64,000 bases of DNA from Pantoea latae (GCF_002077695.1 NZ_MWUE01000019.1:62001-126000); one strand, 5' to 3'. Shown: positions 25,232 through 34,818, numbered from the stretch's first letter. Made by a program: numbers and translations. Notes: generated by a model from the sequence alone, not told the origin.

Positions 25232-26701
25232 ATGTTAAGTTTCGACCCTGAAAAAGTTTCGCTTCCGGTTGGCCACTATATCGACGGCCAGCACGTTCAG
25301 AGCCAAGGCGCGGCGTTTGCGGTAAAGCGCCCCTCAGACGGCAGGATCTACGCCACGCTGCATGAGGCGGACGCCGCCGACGTCGACCGCGCGGTGCAGA
25401 TCGCCCATCAGGCGCTGAAAAGCAGCGGCTGGTCAGGCTGCGCGCCGCGCGAACGCGGCCGGGTGCTGCGCCGCTGGGCCGATCTGATCGAGCAGGACAG
25501 CCTGCTGGCGCAGCTGGAGGCGCTCGGATCCACCCGTCCGATTAGCGATGTGGCGCAGCATGAAATTCCGTTCACCGCCGAAGCGATCCGCTTCTACGCC
25601 GAGTGCGCCGACAAATACAGCGGCGATCTCTTTCCAACGCGCGACAGCAGCCTCGGCATGCTGATCGCCGAGCCCTACGGCGTGATAGGCGCCATTACGC
25701 CGTGGAATTTTCCGCTGTCGATGGCGTCATGGAAGTGCGGCCCGGCGCTGGCGGCGGGCAATGCGGTGGTGCTCAAGCCTTCCGAACTGACGCCGTTTTC
25801 CACCGTGCGCATGGCGGAACTGGCGCTGCAGGCCGGGCTGCCTGCCGGCGTGCTCAATATCGTACAGGGCAGCGGCGCGGTGACCGGCCATGCGCTGGTG
25901 ACCCATCCGCTGGTGCGCAAGGTCTCTTTCACCGGCTCGACCCTGACCGGCGCGCGCATTATGAGCGACGTGGCGCAGCACGGCATGAAGCCGGTAACGC
26001 TGGAGCTGGGCGGCAAAAGTCCGCAGCTGGTGTTTGACGACGCGGGCGACATCGAGGTGCTGGCGCAGCGCATTCTGCGCGGCTTTACCGCCAACGGCGG
26101 CCAGGCGTGCGTCGCCGGCACCCGCCTGATTGTGCAGCGCGCCATCGCCGCGCCGCTGCTCGATCGCCTCGCCGCGCTGTGCCGCAGCGTGCAGCCCGGC
26201 GCGACCTGGCACGGCGACAGCCGCTACGCGCCGCTGATCGACGAACGTCAGGGCAACAAAGTCGCCTCGGTGATCGCCGCCGCGAAGGCGCAGGGCGCGG
26301 AAGTGCTGGTCGGCGGCGAGCGTTTCGCCGACACCGAAGCGGGCTGGTTCTGGCAGCCCACGCTGCTGTGCGGCGTCGCGCAGGATAACCCGGCGGTGCA
26401 GCAGGAGATCTTCGGCCCGGTGCTGACGGTGCAGACCTTTGACGATGAAGAAGAGGGGCTGCGGCTGGCGGCGCACGACACCTACGGCCTGTGCGCCGGG
26501 GTGCACACCCTGAGCCTGCCGCGCGCCATGCGGGCGATGCGCGCCATCGACGCCGGCACGGTATGGATTAACCGCTACGGCCGCTCCGGCGACTTTATCA
26601 TTCCCACCGGCGGCTTTCTCGGCTCCGGCATCGGCAAAGATCTGGGGCGGCAGGCGTTTCAGGCCTGCCAGCGCCAGAAAAGCGTACTGATCGATTTTTA
26701 A
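25232..26701 (+). CDS. aldehyde dehydrogenase, first gene of an amine catabolic operon
   Basis: The 489-residue enzyme has ITPWNFP (155-161), KPSELTP, Glu258 in LELGGKSP and Cys293 in NGGQACVAGTR, so the active site is complete. The C-terminal motif WINRYGRSGDFIIPTGGFLGSGIGKD is similar to amine-derived aldehyde dehydrogenases such as PuuC-like enzymes. The ATG at 25232 has a TAAGGAA site; an upstream in-frame ATG at 25148 falls at the predicted transcription start. It likely oxidises the aldehyde made by the FAD oxidase two genes downstream. The natural aldehyde is unknown. Confidence 0.9.
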   Translation: MLSFDPEKVSLPVGHYIDGQHVQSQGAAFAVKRPSDGRIYATLHEADAADVDRAVQIAHQALKSSGWSGCAPRERGRVLRRWADLIEQDSLLAQLEALGSTRPISDVAQHEIPFTAEAIRFYAECADKYSGDLFPTRDSSLGMLIAEPYGVIGAITPWNFPLSMASWKCGPALAAGNAVVLKPSELTPFSTVRMAELALQAGLPAGVLNIVQGSGAVTGHALVTHPLVRKVSFTGSTLTGARIMSDVAQHGMKPVTLELGGKSPQLVFDDAGDIEVLAQRILRGFTANGGQACVAGTRLIVQRAIAAPLLDRLAALCRSVQPGATWHGDSRYAPLIDERQGNKVASVIAAAKAQGAEVLVGGERFADTEAGWFWQPTLLCGVAQDNPAVQQEIFGPVLTVQTFDDEEEGLRLAAHDTYGLCAGVHTLSLPRAMRAMRAIDAGTVWINRYGRSGDFIIPTGGFLGSGIGKDLGRQAFQACQRQKSVLIDF

Positions 26702-26728
26702 CTTTCCTGATAGAGACGAGGTCGCGTC

Positions 26729-27397
26729 ATGGCACTGTTTAAACCGAAATACATCACCTTTGACTGTTACGGCACGCTGATTAACTTCGATATGGCGGGC
26801 GCGGCGGCGCGCTGCTTCGAGGCGCGCGTGGCGGCGAGCGAGATGCAGGCGTTCACCACCGATTTCGCCCGCTACCGTATGGATGAGGTGCTGGGCGCCT
26901 GGAAGCCCTACTACGACGTGGTCAGCAACGCGATACAGCGCACCTGCAAAAAGTGGGGCGTGGCGTGGGACAAGGCAGACAGCGACTATATCTACACCGA
27001 CTGCGCCACCTGGGGACCGCATCCCGACGTGCCGGCGGGGCTGGCGAAACTGGCAACCGAATTTCCGCTGGTGCTGCTCAGCAACTCGATGAAGGATCTG
27101 CTGCCGCACCATATTCCGCGCCTGGGCGCGCCGATCCATCTGGCGATCACCGCCGAGGAAGTGGGCGCCTATAAGCCGCAGATGAAAGGCTTTGAATATA
27201 TGCTGCAGAAGCTCAACTGCCGTCCAGACGAGATCCTGCACGTCTCCTCCAGCTTCCGCTACGACCTGATGACGGCGCACGACCTCGGCATTACGCACAA
27301 GGCCTGGGTTAATCGCGGCCATGAACCGGCGAACCCGTACTACGGCTACACCGAAATCAACGACATTGGCGGCCTGCCTGCCGTGGTCGGCCTCTGA
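26729..27397 (+). CDS. haloacid dehalogenase-like hydrolase, type II
   Basis: The 222-residue HAD protein has the nucleophile motif FDCYGTLI (Asp12), motif II VLLSNSM, the conserved lysine in GAYKPQMKGFEYML and HVSSSFRYDLM for the acidic end. It is assigned to the L-2-haloacid dehalogenase subfamily, in which water displaces halide or another group on a 2-substituted acid. In this operon, between an aldehyde dehydrogenase and an FAD amine oxidase, dehalogenation of a xenobiotic seems unlikely, and a phosphatase or 2-substituted-acid hydrolase role is possible. Confidence 0.85.
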   Translation: MALFKPKYITFDCYGTLINFDMAGAAARCFEARVAASEMQAFTTDFARYRMDEVLGAWKPYYDVVSNAIQRTCKKWGVAWDKADSDYIYTDCATWGPHPDVPAGLAKLATEFPLVLLSNSMKDLLPHHIPRLGAPIHLAITAEEVGAYKPQMKGFEYMLQKLNCRPDEILHVSSSFRYDLMTAHDLGITHKAWVNRGHEPANPYYGYTEINDIGGLPAVVGL

Positions 27398-27407
27398 GGA
27401 TAGCGCA

Positions 27408-28685
27408 ATGAAACTCGAATCCTTCTGGCAGGCCACCGCGCCCGCCTTTCACGGCGTGGCGCCGGGTTCGCTGCCGTCGCGCGCCGACGTGGTGGTGATC
27501 GGCGGCGGCTTTACCGGCGTCTCAGCGGCGCTGAGCCTGGCGCGCAGCGGCCTCGACGTGGTGCTGCTGGAGGGCGGCGAGGTGATGAGCCAGGCCTCGG
27601 CGCGCAACGGCGGACACTGCAACACCGGCGTGGCGCAGAACTTCGCCTCGCTGGTGGCGAGCCAGGGCATCGAGAAAGCGACGCGCTTTTACCGCGCCTA
27701 TGACGACGCGGTGAGCTACGTCGAACAGCTGGTGCGCAACGAGCAGATCGACTGCGATTTCCGCCTGTGCGGCAAGCTCAAGCTCGCCAGCAAGGCGTCC
27801 CATTTCGCCGGGCTGCGCGAGGCGTGGGAGCTGATGCGCCGCACCGTGGATCCGGACATCGAGCTGCTTGACCAGGTGGCGATCCGTCGCGAAGTCAACA
27901 GCGACGCCTTTCACGGCGGGCTGCTGCAAAAGCGCGGCGGCCAGATGCATATGGGCAAGTTCGGCGTCGGGCTGGCGGAAGTGGCGGCGCGCAGCGGGGC
28001 GAAAATTTTCCCGCACCACGCCGTGACCGGCTTAACCCGCCTTGACGGCTATCGTCACCGCGTGCAGACGGCAAAAGGGGAGATCCTCGCCGATAAAGTG
28101 CTGATGGCGACCGGCTGCTCCAACGTCGGGCCGTTTCGCTGGTTCCAGCGCCGCATCGTGCCGGTGGGCAGCTTTATTGTGGTGACGGAGCCGCTGGGTG
28201 AGGCGCTGATCCGCCAGGTGCTGCCGCAGGATCGCACCTACGTCACTTCGCTGAATCTCGGCAACTACTTTCGCACCACCGCCGACCGGCGGCTGGTGTT
28301 CGGCGGCCGCGCGCGCTTCGCGGTGAGCAACCCCACCTCCGATTCGCGCAGCGGCGAGATCCTGCAGGCGACGATGGCGAGCCTTTTCCCCGCGCTGGCG
28401 CAGGCGCGTATCGACTACTGCTGGGGCGGGATGGTGGATATGTCCGCCGACCGGCTGCCGCACGCGGGCGAACATGACGGCGTCTTCTACTCGATGGGCT
28501 ACAGCGGCCACGGCACGCAGATGTCGGTGTGGATGGGCGCGGTGATGGCGGATCTTATTGCCGAAAAAAGCAACCGCAACCCCTGGCAGCGCGACGCCTG
28601 GCCCGCACTGCCTGGCTATCACGGCAAGCCGTGGTTTTTGCCGCTGGCCGGACTCTATTACAAAGCCAAAGATCGTTTCTCTTAA
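27408..28685 (+). CDS. FAD-dependent amine/amino-acid oxidase (DAO family, PuuB-like)
   Basis: The 425-residue flavoprotein begins with a short segment and then the dinucleotide-binding motif VVVIGGGFTGVSAAL with the acidic LLEGG end. It continues with SARNGGHCNTG, typical of the gamma-glutamylputrescine oxidase/glycine oxidase family, and closes with GYSGHGTQMSVWMG, the FAD-contacting C-terminal block. Such enzymes oxidise a primary or secondary amine to imine, which hydrolyses to aldehyde plus ammonia or amine. The ATG at 27408 follows GAGGA and is 10 bp after the HAD gene. Pairing with an aldehyde dehydrogenase fits amine breakdown for nitrogen. Confidence 0.9.
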   Translation: MKLESFWQATAPAFHGVAPGSLPSRADVVVIGGGFTGVSAALSLARSGLDVVLLEGGEVMSQASARNGGHCNTGVAQNFASLVASQGIEKATRFYRAYDDAVSYVEQLVRNEQIDCDFRLCGKLKLASKASHFAGLREAWELMRRTVDPDIELLDQVAIRREVNSDAFHGGLLQKRGGQMHMGKFGVGLAEVAARSGAKIFPHHAVTGLTRLDGYRHRVQTAKGEILADKVLMATGCSNVGPFRWFQRRIVPVGSFIVVTEPLGEALIRQVLPQDRTYVTSLNLGNYFRTTADRRLVFGGRARFAVSNPTSDSRSGEILQATMASLFPALAQARIDYCWGGMVDMSADRLPHAGEHDGVFYSMGYSGHGTQMSVWMGAVMADLIAEKSNRNPWQRDAWPALPGYHGKPWFLPLAGLYYKAKDRFS

Positions 28686-28730
28686 TGCTTGCATTCCAGG
28701 TGAACTTAAACGCTTATTGAGGGTACGCAG

Positions 28731-30317
28731 ATGAGTAAAAATGATAATAACGCGCTGACGCGCATGCTGACCGAAGGCACGCTGTCGCGCCGCGGCCTGA
28801 TGAAAATGCTCTCCGCCGGGGCGGTGATGAGCAGCGGCATTATCGGCTTCCCGCAGCTGGGCTTCGCCGCCGAAACGCCGGTGAAAGGCGGCAAAATCCG
28901 CGCCGCCATGTCCAACGCCTCCGCCACCGATACCCTCGATCCCGCCAAAGCCAACAACAGCGGCGACTATACGCGCCAGTGCATGTTCTACAACGGCCTG
29001 ACCGAGCTGGATAAAGATCTCAAAGCCTTGCCCGCGCTCGCCTCTTCGCTCGACTCCAGCGACGGTATCACCTGGCAGATCAAGCTGCGCAGCGGCGTCA
29101 CCTTTCACGACGGCAAGCCGCTCACCGCTAAAGATGTGATTTATTCGCTGAGCCGCCATAAAGATGCCGCGGTCGCCTCTAACGCCTTTAAAATCGCCGA
29201 GCAGTTCCAGACGCTGAGCGCGGTTAACGACAATGAAGTACAGCTGGTGCTGAGCCAGGCGAACTTCGATCTGCCCTATATTCTCGCCGCGCCGCCGTTT
29301 TTAATCGTGCAGGACGGCACCAAAGATTTCACCAAAGGGATCGGCACCGGGCCTTACGTCTGCAAAGAGTTTACGCCGGGCGTGCGCTCGGTCGGCACGA
29401 AAAACCCCCACTACTTTAAGTCGGGCCTGCCGCACCTCGACGAAGTCGAGCTGCTGGGCGTCACCGACCAGGCGGCGCGCGTCAACGCTCTGATGTCGGG
29501 CGATCTGCACATCGTCTCTACTCTGAGCGCCAACGACTGCAAGCGCATTAAGGCCACCAGCGACTTCGGCGTGCTGGAGAGCAAATCGGGCATGTACACC
29601 AACCTCATCGTGCGCACCGATATCAAACCCGGCAGCAACGAAGATTTCGTGCTGGCGCTGAAATATCTGCAGCCGCGCGAGATGCTGGTGAAAACCGTGC
29701 TGCAGGGCTACGGCGACGTCAGCAACGACACGCCGGTGCCGCCGTGGCACCCGCTCTACAACGCCGAGCTGAAGCCGCGTCCGCTTGACGTCGAGAAAGC
29801 CAAATTCCATATCGAGAAGGCGGGGATGAAGGGCGCGACGGTCGAGATTATTACCACGCCGAACATCGAAGGCGCGGTGGAGGGCGGCCAGCTGATCCAG
29901 CAGGTGTCGCGCAATGCCGGTATCAACGTCAAAGTGCGCCGCGTGCCCTATGACGGCTACTGGTCGACGCACTGGACCAAAGATCCGGTGGGCTACGGCT
30001 CGATCAACCCGCGTCCAACGCTCGATATGCTCTTCTCGCAGTTCTACCTCTCCGGCGCGCCCAATAACGAGTCGGGCTGGAAAAACCCGCAGTTCGACCA
30101 GCTGGTGGTGGCGGCGCGCGGCGAACGGGATCAGGCGAAGCGCAAGCAGATGTACGGCGATATGCAGAAGCTGATCTACGACCACTGCGGCACCATTATC
30201 CCGACCTTTATCAGCTCCACCGACGGCTACAGCAAAAAGGTGAAGGGCGTCGAAGCCTGGCCCTCCGGCATGATGATGGGCTACCGCTTCCACGAATTCG
30301 CCTGGCTGTCCGCTTAA
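28731..30317 (+). CDS. peptide/opine-type ABC transporter substrate-binding protein (SBP_bac_5) with Tat-like signal
   Basis: The 528-residue protein has a long N-region with the twin-arginine motif SRRGLMK (19-25), a hydrophobic stretch and cleavage after about residue 46. The mature part is the family 5 fold of DppA/OppA, seen in YNGLTELDKDLK, LRSGVTFHDGKPLTAKDVIYSL and GTGPYVCKEF. It should bind a peptide-like or amine-containing compound in the periplasm. Export by Tat is less common for this family and is a noteworthy feature. Two permeases and a fused ATPase follow. Confidence 0.9.
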   Translation: MSKNDNNALTRMLTEGTLSRRGLMKMLSAGAVMSSGIIGFPQLGFAAETPVKGGKIRAAMSNASATDTLDPAKANNSGDYTRQCMFYNGLTELDKDLKALPALASSLDSSDGITWQIKLRSGVTFHDGKPLTAKDVIYSLSRHKDAAVASNAFKIAEQFQTLSAVNDNEVQLVLSQANFDLPYILAAPPFLIVQDGTKDFTKGIGTGPYVCKEFTPGVRSVGTKNPHYFKSGLPHLDEVELLGVTDQAARVNALMSGDLHIVSTLSANDCKRIKATSDFGVLESKSGMYTNLIVRTDIKPGSNEDFVLALKYLQPREMLVKTVLQGYGDVSNDTPVPPWHPLYNAELKPRPLDVEKAKFHIEKAGMKGATVEIITTPNIEGAVEGGQLIQQVSRNAGINVKVRRVPYDGYWSTHWTKDPVGYGSINPRPTLDMLFSQFYLSGAPNNESGWKNPQFDQLVVAARGERDQAKRKQMYGDMQKLIYDHCGTIIPTFISSTDGYSKKVKGVEAWPSGMMMGYRFHEFAWLSA

Positions 30318-30341
30318 CCCTCTCTCTGATGGAGAACGCCG

Positions 30342-31298
30342 ATGAACCGATACATGCTGTTCCTGATCGCCCGCCGCACCGGCGCCGGCATCCTGACGTT
30401 GCTGATCGTCTCGGCGGTGGTGTTTTTTATCACCAGCCTGCTGCCGGGCGACGCGGCGCAGATGATCCTCGGGCAAAACGCCACGCCGGAGACGGTGGCG
30501 GCGCTGCGCGCCCAGCTCGGGCTGGATCAGCCGCTGCTGCTGCGCTACTTCAGCTGGCTGGGCGGTATGCTGCAGGGCGATTTCGGCACCTCGTTCGCCA
30601 GCCACCTGCCGGTGATGCAGCTGGTGGCGCAGCGCATTCCCGCCACCTTTGAGCTGGCGGCCATCACCACGCTGATCTGCGTGCCGCTGGCGCTGGCGAT
30701 CGGCATTACCGCCGCAATGACGCGCGGCTCGCTGCTGGATCGCGCGCTGGTGGTCAGCACCATGGCGATGGTGGCGGTGCCGGAGTTTCTGGTGGCGACG
30801 GTGGCGGTGCTGATCTTCGCCGTGAAGCTGCACTGGGTGTCGGCGATGTCCTTCGGCTCGCCCAATATGGATCTGGTCAGCTATCTGAAGGCCTATGCGC
30901 TGCCGGTGCTGACTCTCTGCTGCGTGCTGGTGGCGCAGATGGCGCGCATGACGCGCGCCGCCATTATCAACCAGCTCGACAGCCCTTATCTGGAGATGGC
31001 GCTGCTGAAAGGCGTTTCGCCGCTGCGCGCCGTGCTGCGCCACGCCTTGCCCAACGCGGTCGGCCCCATCGCCAACGCCATCTCGCTTAGCCTCTCCTAT
31101 CTGTTCGGCGGGGTGATCATTATCGAAACCATCTTTAGCTATCCCGGCCTCGCCAGCCAGCTGGTGGATGCGGTCAGCAACCGCGACCTGCCGGTGGTGC
31201 AGTTTTGCGTGATGCTGTTCGCCGGCTGCTATCTGCTACTGCTGCTGCTGGCGGACGTGCTCACCATCGCCTTCAACCCGAAATGGAGAAGCGCATGA
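30342..31298 (+). CDS. DppB-type ABC transporter permease
   Basis: The 318-residue membrane protein has six segments and the oligopeptide permease pattern: GAGILTLLIVSAVVFFI at the start, LGLDQPLLLRYFSWLGGMLQGDFGTSF, the EAA loop near KGVSPLRAVLRHALPNA, and IVETIFSYPG-like IIETIFSYPGLA. It starts 24 bp after the binding-protein gene behind GGAGA and overlaps the next permease by four bases. Confidence 0.92.
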   Translation: MNRYMLFLIARRTGAGILTLLIVSAVVFFITSLLPGDAAQMILGQNATPETVAALRAQLGLDQPLLLRYFSWLGGMLQGDFGTSFASHLPVMQLVAQRIPATFELAAITTLICVPLALAIGITAAMTRGSLLDRALVVSTMAMVAVPEFLVATVAVLIFAVKLHWVSAMSFGSPNMDLVSYLKAYALPVLTLCCVLVAQMARMTRAAIINQLDSPYLEMALLKGVSPLRAVLRHALPNAVGPIANAISLSLSYLFGGVIIIETIFSYPGLASQLVDAVSNRDLPVVQFCVMLFAGCYLLLLLLADVLTIAFNPKWRSA

Positions 31299-32143
31299 AT
31301 ACCTTACTTCCCGTTCGTTTCTTTCAGTCGCTGTCGATCTCCGGGCGGCTCGGTTTAGTGGTGTCGCTGTTCTGGCTGCTGATGGCGATTTTCGGCAACC
31401 AGCTGGCGCCGCACAACGTCGAGGATATCGGCGGCGGGCCGCTGTTCGGCGGCTTTACCGCCGACAACTGGCTCGGCACCGACGCGCTGGGGCGCGATAT
31501 TCTCAGCCGCATCCTCTATGGCGCGAAGTTCTCGATAGGCCTGGCGCTGGGCGCGGCCATCGGCGCCAGCCTGATCGGCACGCTGCTGGCGCTGCTGGCG
31601 GCGGTGACCGGCCGCTGGCTGGAGGAGATTCTGGGGCGCGTCAACGACGCCATGCTGGTGCTGCCGGGCAAGGTGCTGTCGCTGATGATCGTGGCGGTCT
31701 TTGGCTCGTCGCTGCCGATGCTGCTGCTTACCGCCATCTTTACCTACTGGCCGGGCGCGTTCCGCATCGCCTTCGCCATGGCAGGCAGCCTGCGCAATAT
31801 GGACTATGTGCGCGCCTCGCGGCTGCGCGGCGAAAGCCGCTGGTACGTCGCCATTCACGATATTTTGCCCAATATGCTGCACCCGATGCTGGCGGACTTT
31901 GGCCTGCGCTTCGTCTATATCGTGCTGCTGCTGAGCGGCCTGAGCTTTCTCGGCCTCGGCGTGCAGCCGCCTTACGCCGACTGGGGCACGCTGGTGCGTG
32001 AAAACATTCAGGGGCTGTTCGACGGCTCGCCGGCGGTGCTGATGCCTGCGCTGGCGATCGCCAGCCTGACCATCGGCGCCAACCTGTTTATCGACAGTCT
32101 GCAGCAGATGCGTCCGCTGACGCTGGCGAAGGAGGGCGTATGA
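31295..32143 (+). CDS. DppC-type ABC transporter permease
   Basis: This 282-residue partner permease has the N-terminal segment and GTDALGRDILSRILYGAKFS motif characteristic of DppC/OppC, the EAA loop SRLRGESRWYVAIHDILPNM and FLGLGVQPPYADWG. The ATG at 31295 overlaps the preceding stop (ATGA). It completes the membrane pore of the importer. Confidence 0.92.
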   Translation: MNTLLPVRFFQSLSISGRLGLVVSLFWLLMAIFGNQLAPHNVEDIGGGPLFGGFTADNWLGTDALGRDILSRILYGAKFSIGLALGAAIGASLIGTLLALLAAVTGRWLEEILGRVNDAMLVLPGKVLSLMIVAVFGSSLPMLLLTAIFTYWPGAFRIAFAMAGSLRNMDYVRASRLRGESRWYVAIHDILPNMLHPMLADFGLRFVYIVLLLSGLSFLGLGVQPPYADWGTLVRENIQGLFDGSPAVLMPALAIASLTIGANLFIDSLQQMRPLTLAKEGV

Positions 32144-33804
32144 ACGTGATGCCGCACACCGCCATGCCGGTGATTACCGTGGATAAGCTGCGCGTCACGG
32201 CGCAGAGCGACAAGGGCGACGCCATCGATCTGGTGTCCGATATTCGTTTTACCGTGCAGAAAGGAGAGGTGCTGGCGCTGATTGGCGAATCCGGCTCCGG
32301 CAAAACCACTATCGCCATGGCGCTGATGGGCTATGCCCGTCCCGGCTGCCGCATCGCCGAGGGCAATATTCACGTGGCGGGCGTCGACGTCAACGGCCTG
32401 AGCCCGCAGCAGCTGCGCGAATTTCGCGGTAACAAAGTGGCCTATATTGCCCAGAGCGCGGCGGCCTCGTTTAACCCCGGCATGAAAATTATCGATCAGG
32501 TGATCGAGCCGGTGGTGATCCACGGCACCATGACGCGCAAGGCGGCGAAAGCCAAGGCGGTGGCGCTGTTCCGCGAGCTGGCGCTGCCCAACCCCGACAC
32601 CATCGGCGATCGCTGGCCGCATCAGGTTTCTGGCGGGCAGCTGCAGCGTCTGATGACCGCGATGGCGCTGATCGGCGATCCCGACGTGGTGATCCTCGAC
32701 GAGCCGACCACGGCGCTCGACGTCACCACCCAGGTAGAAGTGCTGAAAGCCTTTCGTCGCGTGGTGGCGCAGCGCGGCGTCACCGCCATCTACGTCAGTC
32801 ACGATCTGGCGGTGGTGGCGCAGATGGCGGACCGCATTCTGGTGCTGCTGCGCGGCCAGATTGCCGAATATGGCACCACTGAACGGCTGATCGGCGCGCC
32901 GCAGGCGGAGTATACGCGGCTGCTGATGGACGCGGCGCGGCAGAAAGAGCGCCCCAGCCCGTGGCATCAGGCGCGCGGTGAGCTGCAGCCGCTGCTGGAG
33001 GTGCGCGACCTCTCTGCCGGCTACGGCCCGCGCGGCAGCGACGGGCAGCCGAAGATCCGTATCCTGGAGGATATCAACCTGCAGCTGTGGAAAGGGCAGG
33101 CGATCGGCATTATCGGCGAGTCGGGATCGGGCAAAACCACGCTGGCGCACGCCATCGCCGGCCTTAACGCGCCCTGCCACGGTCATATGCTGTTCAACGG
33201 CCACTATATTGCGGGCGATATGCACAAGCGGCCTGACAACGAGCTGCGCCGCATTCAGTATGTGTTTCAGATGGCGGACACCGCGCTCAATCCGGCGCAC
33301 AGCGTCGAGCGCATCCTGTCGCGTCCGCTGGCGCTGTTTCACGGCTTGCGCGGGCAGGCGCTGACCCAGCGGCTGCATCAGCTGCTCGATCTGGTGAAGC
33401 TGCCGCGCAGCGTGCTGTGGCGACGCCCCTGGGCGCTCTCCGGCGGGCAGAAGCAGCGCGTTAACCTGGCGCGCGCGCTGGCGGCGGAGCCGGATCTGAT
33501 CCTGTGCGACGAAGTGACCTCGGCGCTCGACACCGTGGTTGCCGCGGCGGTGCTGGATCTGATCAGCGAGCTGCGGCGCGAGCTGGGCCTGTCGGTGCTG
33601 TTTATCAGCCACGATATGCACGCGGTGCGCGCGGTGTGCGACAACATCGTGGTGATGAAGTCGGGGCGCATCGTCACCCAGCTGGCGCGGGACGATTACG
33701 ACAAGCCGACCAGCGAACTCTATTTCGAGCGGCTGAAGCGCGCCGTGCCGGAGCTGCGGCAGGGGTGGCTGGATGAGCACGAAGAGATTTTAAAGGCGGA
33801 ATAG
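32140..33804 (+). CDS. fused DppD-DppF-type ABC transporter ATPase
   Basis: The 554-residue protein carries two complete ATPase domains. Domain 1 has Walker [10 protein letters not shown] near residue 49, signature VSGGQLQRL and ILDEPTTALD. Domain 2 has a second GESGSGKTT near residue 328, signature LSGGQKQRVNLARAL and LCDEVTSALD. In Dpp/Opp systems these are usually two proteins; a fusion is known from GsiA and YejF. It overlaps the permease gene by four bases and ends the operon that begins at 25232. Confidence 0.93.
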   Translation: MNVMPHTAMPVITVDKLRVTAQSDKGDAIDLVSDIRFTVQKGEVLALIGESGSGKTTIAMALMGYARPGCRIAEGNIHVAGVDVNGLSPQQLREFRGNKVAYIAQSAAASFNPGMKIIDQVIEPVVIHGTMTRKAAKAKAVALFRELALPNPDTIGDRWPHQVSGGQLQRLMTAMALIGDPDVVILDEPTTALDVTTQVEVLKAFRRVVAQRGVTAIYVSHDLAVVAQMADRILVLLRGQIAEYGTTERLIGAPQAEYTRLLMDAARQKERPSPWHQARGELQPLLEVRDLSAGYGPRGSDGQPKIRILEDINLQLWKGQAIGIIGESGSGKTTLAHAIAGLNAPCHGHMLFNGHYIAGDMHKRPDNELRRIQYVFQMADTALNPAHSVERILSRPLALFHGLRGQALTQRLHQLLDLVKLPRSVLWRRPWALSGGQKQRVNLARALAAEPDLILCDEVTSALDTVVAAAVLDLISELRRELGLSVLFISHDMHAVRAVCDNIVVMKSGRIVTQLARDDYDKPTSELYFERLKRAVPELRQGWLDEHEEILKAE

Positions 33805-33969
33805 GGCTATCTTGCTTGCCATAGTGTCCCCGGGCAGTGCGCGCTGAGCTGCCACTCTCTCTGCGGATCGCGAGACCGGCTGCGCCGCTCACCGATCCCA
33901 TACACTAGCGCTGCCATAGCGTAGAGGGCAGCGCATTTAAAAAGCCAGGCATGATGTAAGGAGAAAACC

Positions 33970-34818
33970 ATGACCGCACTTTTTCGCGCCATGAACGCGC
34001 AGGATCTGGAGCAGTGCTACGCCATGACGCAGCAGCTGAAATGGCCGCACCGTCGTGAAGACTGGCAGCAGGCGATGACCTTCGGCGAAGGCGTGGTGAT
34101 TGAAGAGCAGGGCAAACTGCTCGGCAGCGCCATTCTCTGGCGCTGGGGCGAACGCGCTGCCACCATCGGGCTGGTGATGGTGGATGGCCAGCAGCAGGGC
34201 CGCGGGCTGGGCAAACAGCTGATGCTGACTCTGCTGGAGAAGGTGCCCGAGCACAACGTGCGGCTGCACGCCACCGAGATGGGCAAAGGGCTCTATGAGA
34301 AGCTCGGCTTTGTCACCACCGGGCAGATCCTCCAGCACCAGACGCGCGCGCTGGAGGCGGTGCCGCCCGTGGCGATCCCGGCGGGAGTGACGCTTCGCCG
34401 CGCGCAGGCGCAGGACGTGCCGACGCTGACCGCGCTCGACCAGCAGGCGCACGGCATGCTGCGCCCGCAGCTGATGGCGCATATCGTCAGCCAGCATCAG
34501 ACCGTGCTGCTGGAGGATGCGCAGCATCAGGTTCACGGCTTCGCCAGCCTGCGCCGCTTCGGCCACGGCTGGGCGATTGGCCCGATTATCGCGCAGGATT
34601 TTCCGCTGGCGCAGGCGCTGGTCGCCTCGCTGATGCAGGGGCTGCGCGGCGAGTTCGTGCGCATCGACACCGACGCTGCGCTGCCGCTGGCCGGCTGGCT
34701 CGCCACGCTCGGGCTGGCGCAGGTGGACAATCCCACCACCATGGTGCGCGGCACGCCCTGGACGCCGCAGGCGGATACCATGCAGGCGTTCGGCCTGATG
34801 ACCCAGGCGATGGCCTGA
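33970..34818 (+). CDS. tandem GNAT-family acetyltransferase
   Basis: The 282-residue protein has an N-terminal GNAT domain (acetyl-CoA site at VMVDGQQQGRGLGKQLM, residues 76-92) and a second GNAT-like C-terminal domain with FASLRRFGHGWAIGPIIA. This two-domain layout resembles the YitH-type Acetyltransf_18 proteins. The substrate is unknown. The next gene starts inside its stop (TGATG), so it is co-translated with a 2-hydroxyacid dehydrogenase and then an M20 hydrolase. An acetyltransferase and a deacylase in one operon could form an acylation/deacylation detour, as in N-acetyl protected pathways; this is inference. Confidence 0.85.
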   Translation: MTALFRAMNAQDLEQCYAMTQQLKWPHRREDWQQAMTFGEGVVIEEQGKLLGSAILWRWGERAATIGLVMVDGQQQGRGLGKQLMLTLLEKVPEHNVRLHATEMGKGLYEKLGFVTTGQILQHQTRALEAVPPVAIPAGVTLRRAQAQDVPTLTALDQQAHGMLRPQLMAHIVSQHQTVLLEDAQHQVHGFASLRRFGHGWAIGPIIAQDFPLAQALVASLMQGLRGEFVRIDTDAALPLAGWLATLGLAQVDNPTTMVRGTPWTPQADTMQAFGLMTQAMA

